NCBI GenBank assembly: GCA_003646025.1
Contig: QNDR01000005.1
Location: 1-53,916 of the forward strand
Origin: Candidatus Fermentibacterota bacterium
Lineage (GTDB): Bacteria; Fermentibacterota; Fermentibacteria; Fermentibacterales; JCC-6
Length of the DNA: 53,916 nt
Reading direction: 5' to 3'
Shown here: one piece after another, positions 52,494 to 53,916 of the stretch
Numbering within the stretch: the first letter of the stretch is position 1
Layout: each line of letters opens with the position of its first letter
The notes under the pieces: model-generated
What the model saw: the letters and a program-made list of their open reading frames with translations, nothing else
What the model was told of the DNA's origin: nothing
The model's database searches: none
Translations under genes and position numbers: made by a program

Positions 52494-53916
52494 CTGTTTC
52501 TCACGGCGAGGTTCCAGAACGAAGACATGATAGATTCTATTTCTTCAATCGTAAGAGGAATGCTCTTCTGTTCTTTTACAACATCGAACAGATAGTCTTC
52601 CATCTCAAGGTTCACTTTTCTCTGCACCTCTATGTTACCGGCCCAGTCAACGATCTTGTTTTTTTCAATAATATCATACAGAGAAGTAACCACAAGACAG
52701 ATATTTTCAGAAGTTACCGAATAATGGGAAAATATCGAAACAATGCTTCTATAGAAAGGATGGTAAACCTTTCTGCCCTTCAACTCCCCGGGAATATCGC
52801 TGTCTTCATAGTTCTGCACCTGCGTCTGGAAGTCGTGCGCTGTATCGAGCAGAGCCTTCAAATCTTCTTGACGGGCAGCCTTCAGCTGAGTTATCAAATC
52901 CTCTATCTTCTTACTGAATTTGCCGTAGAACTCCGGGTCTTTGTGGTACTGCTCGCTTATGGTTCGCCTGGTCTGCGCTGCAATAGCCTCTGCTTTTGAC
53001 TTGATGGAAAGACCATTCTCAGCCTTTTCTATAAACTCATTAAAAGCCTCTGTTTCCGACAGACACAGAGGCTCTGAAAGCTCTATCACATACTCCGATG
53101 AAACATACTTATCAAGAATTCGCCTTATCTGATCTTTGTACTTGGAGAAGTCCACTTCTTCTGCATTCTTTATCTTCTGGATCTTTTTCAGCTCCACGAA
53201 CTTCTTCAGCTCTCTCTGATACCGGGCAAGTTTCTTTTCACCGAATTTCCTGGCAAAATCATGAATCATACCGCAGGCGGAAAACTGCCTTATAAACTTG
53301 TTTACAAGCTCGTAGAAGATCTCCCTCTTCACCACATCCTCTTCAAGCAGCCTGATATACTCTTCGTTGTCTTTTCTGTTTCGAACGGTATTGAAAATGC
53401 CGTGCAGTTGCTGGTATATCCTCTCAAGCTCCGCAATTTTTTCACCTGTGTTAAGCAGTGCCCTGTCAATGTCTTCAGGGTCATAGTTTGAGAACAGAGC
53501 CATTGCATCACGCAGATTCTTTGCATTCTTTGAATAGTCAATTATGAAACCGTTTACCTTTGCCTCGTGCTGCTCATCTCCGTCGAAAAGACGATTCACG
53601 CGGGCAATGGCCTGCAGCAGATTGTGATCTCTCAGTTGCTTTGCCAGGTACAGGAATGTATTTCTGGGAGCGTCAAAACCAGTTAACAGCTTGTCTACAA
53701 CTATCAGTATTCGAACTCCCGACGGGTCTTCCTTGAACTCCCTGATAATCTCTCTCTCCCGCTTTTCCAGGGAGGAACCGTACCTGCGTTTTTCCTCTGT
53801 CAGCCAGTCTGCTACTATTTTTTTGTGTTCCGGCAGCTTGTCATCCTCTTCCTTTTCAGCATTATCGGAGATAATAACTGCAACAGGAATATCGTTCTGC
53901 AACTCAAATGCCTTCA
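52490..53916 (-). CDS. hsdR: Type I restriction enzyme R subunit, C-terminal part (cut by right edge)
   Basis: The frame is open to the right edge; 475 C-terminal residues are visible. The second RecA-like helicase lobe shows motif V (VVDKLLTGFDAP) and motif VI (LLQAIARVNRLFDG), followed by a helical C-terminal domain (about 150-470) that in HsdR contacts the methylase core. HsdR translocates and cleaves unmodified DNA. The nuclease and first motor domains, and the hsdM/hsdS genes, would lie beyond the edge. No frameshift or stop is visible in the part present. Confidence 0.93.
   Translation of the reverse strand, partial: KAFELQNDIPVAVIISDNAEKEEDDKLPEHKKIVADWLTEEKRRYGSSLEKREREIIREFKEDPSGVRILIVVDKLLTGFDAPRNTFLYLAKQLRDHNLLQAIARVNRLFDGDEQHEAKVNGFIIDYSKNAKNLRDAMALFSNYDPEDIDRALLNTGEKIAELERIYQQLHGIFNTVRNRKDNEEYIRLLEEDVVKREIFYELVNKFIRQFSACGMIHDFARKFGEKKLARYQRELKKFVELKKIQKIKNAEEVDFSKYKDQIRRILDKYVSSEYVIELSEPLCLSETEAFNEFIEKAENGLSIKSKAEAIAAQTRRTISEQYHKDPEFYGKFSKKIEDLITQLKAARQEDLKALLDTAHDFQTQVQNYEDSDIPGELKGRKVYHPFYRSIVSIFSHYSVTSENICLVVTSLYDIIEKNKIVDWAGNIEVQRKVNLEMEDYLFDVVKEQKSIPLTIEEIESIMSSFWNLAVRNR

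Noticed and set aside
1-53916. CRISPR arrays, insertion sequences, prophage
   Set aside because: No direct-repeat/spacer series, transposase-like frames or phage structural genes were seen on either strand.

Overview
The window is dense bacterial housekeeping DNA with about 47 protein genes and one tRNA. No gap between genes exceeds about 225 bases, and I see no rRNA, CRISPR array, insertion sequence or phage gene. Nearly everything lies on the minus strand; only two secreted paralogues (25851-27280) and one HD-domain gene (50436-51770) are on plus. Lgt, LspA, MreBCD, RodA/PBP2, a lipoprotein and a probable barrel-like envelope protein indicate a rod-shaped, diderm-like bacterium. Carbamate kinase and the non-mevalonate isoprenoid genes fit a fermentative anaerobe. 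The exported tandem paralogues and the gene mix make me suspect an uncultured candidate phylum (Fermentibacterota is my guess); this is inference and cannot be proved from the sequence alone.

Layout, left to right. 1-4718: a polytopic membrane protein cut by the left edge, a methionine-sulfoxide-reductase-like GAF protein, a membrane-bound SpoIIE-type phosphatase and hisS, read as one unit from a good promoter at 4761-4789. 4887-8522: a very large GGDEF / tandem-ATPase / TPR regulator with its own promoter. 8596-25627: a compact run transcribed from a TTGACA-18-TATTAT promoter: tRNA-Val(GAC), thrS, infC, rpmI, rplT, a ZapB-like coiled coil, zapA, rny, ymdB, ispA, dxs, nadK, recN, pgsA, smc, ftsY and an ABC ATPase. 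Many of these genes overlap by a few bases. 25851-27319: two tandem exported paralogues, each with its own promoter and nearly identical terminators. 27325-43135: arcC, lspA, ileS, a shrunken PNP-like protein, an ATPase-like TPR protein, DUF167, a Trm112-like zinc protein, an M29 aminopeptidase, an envelope protein, dnaE, a membrane protein, comF and lgt. 43197-48375: the shape operon mreB-mreC-mreD-mrdA-rodA. 48498-50345: lipoprotein, small helical protein and PHP phosphoesterase. 50436 to the end: HD phosphohydrolase, YgjP-type metallopeptidase and the C-terminal part of a type I restriction HsdR, probably the edge of a restriction island.

The strongest oddity is dnaE: a full-length replicative polymerase reading frame is broken by one in-frame TAA (39096-39098) that separates its catalytic aspartates. 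Others are the GGDEF/tandem-ATPase/TPR protein, a PNP-like remnant beside a TPR protein with an eroded P-loop, infC starting at AUC inside a context set by the thrS stop codon, a hairpin that can hide the rny ribosome-binding site, and a recurrent start arrangement in which a TTG start overlaps the previous gene's stop.
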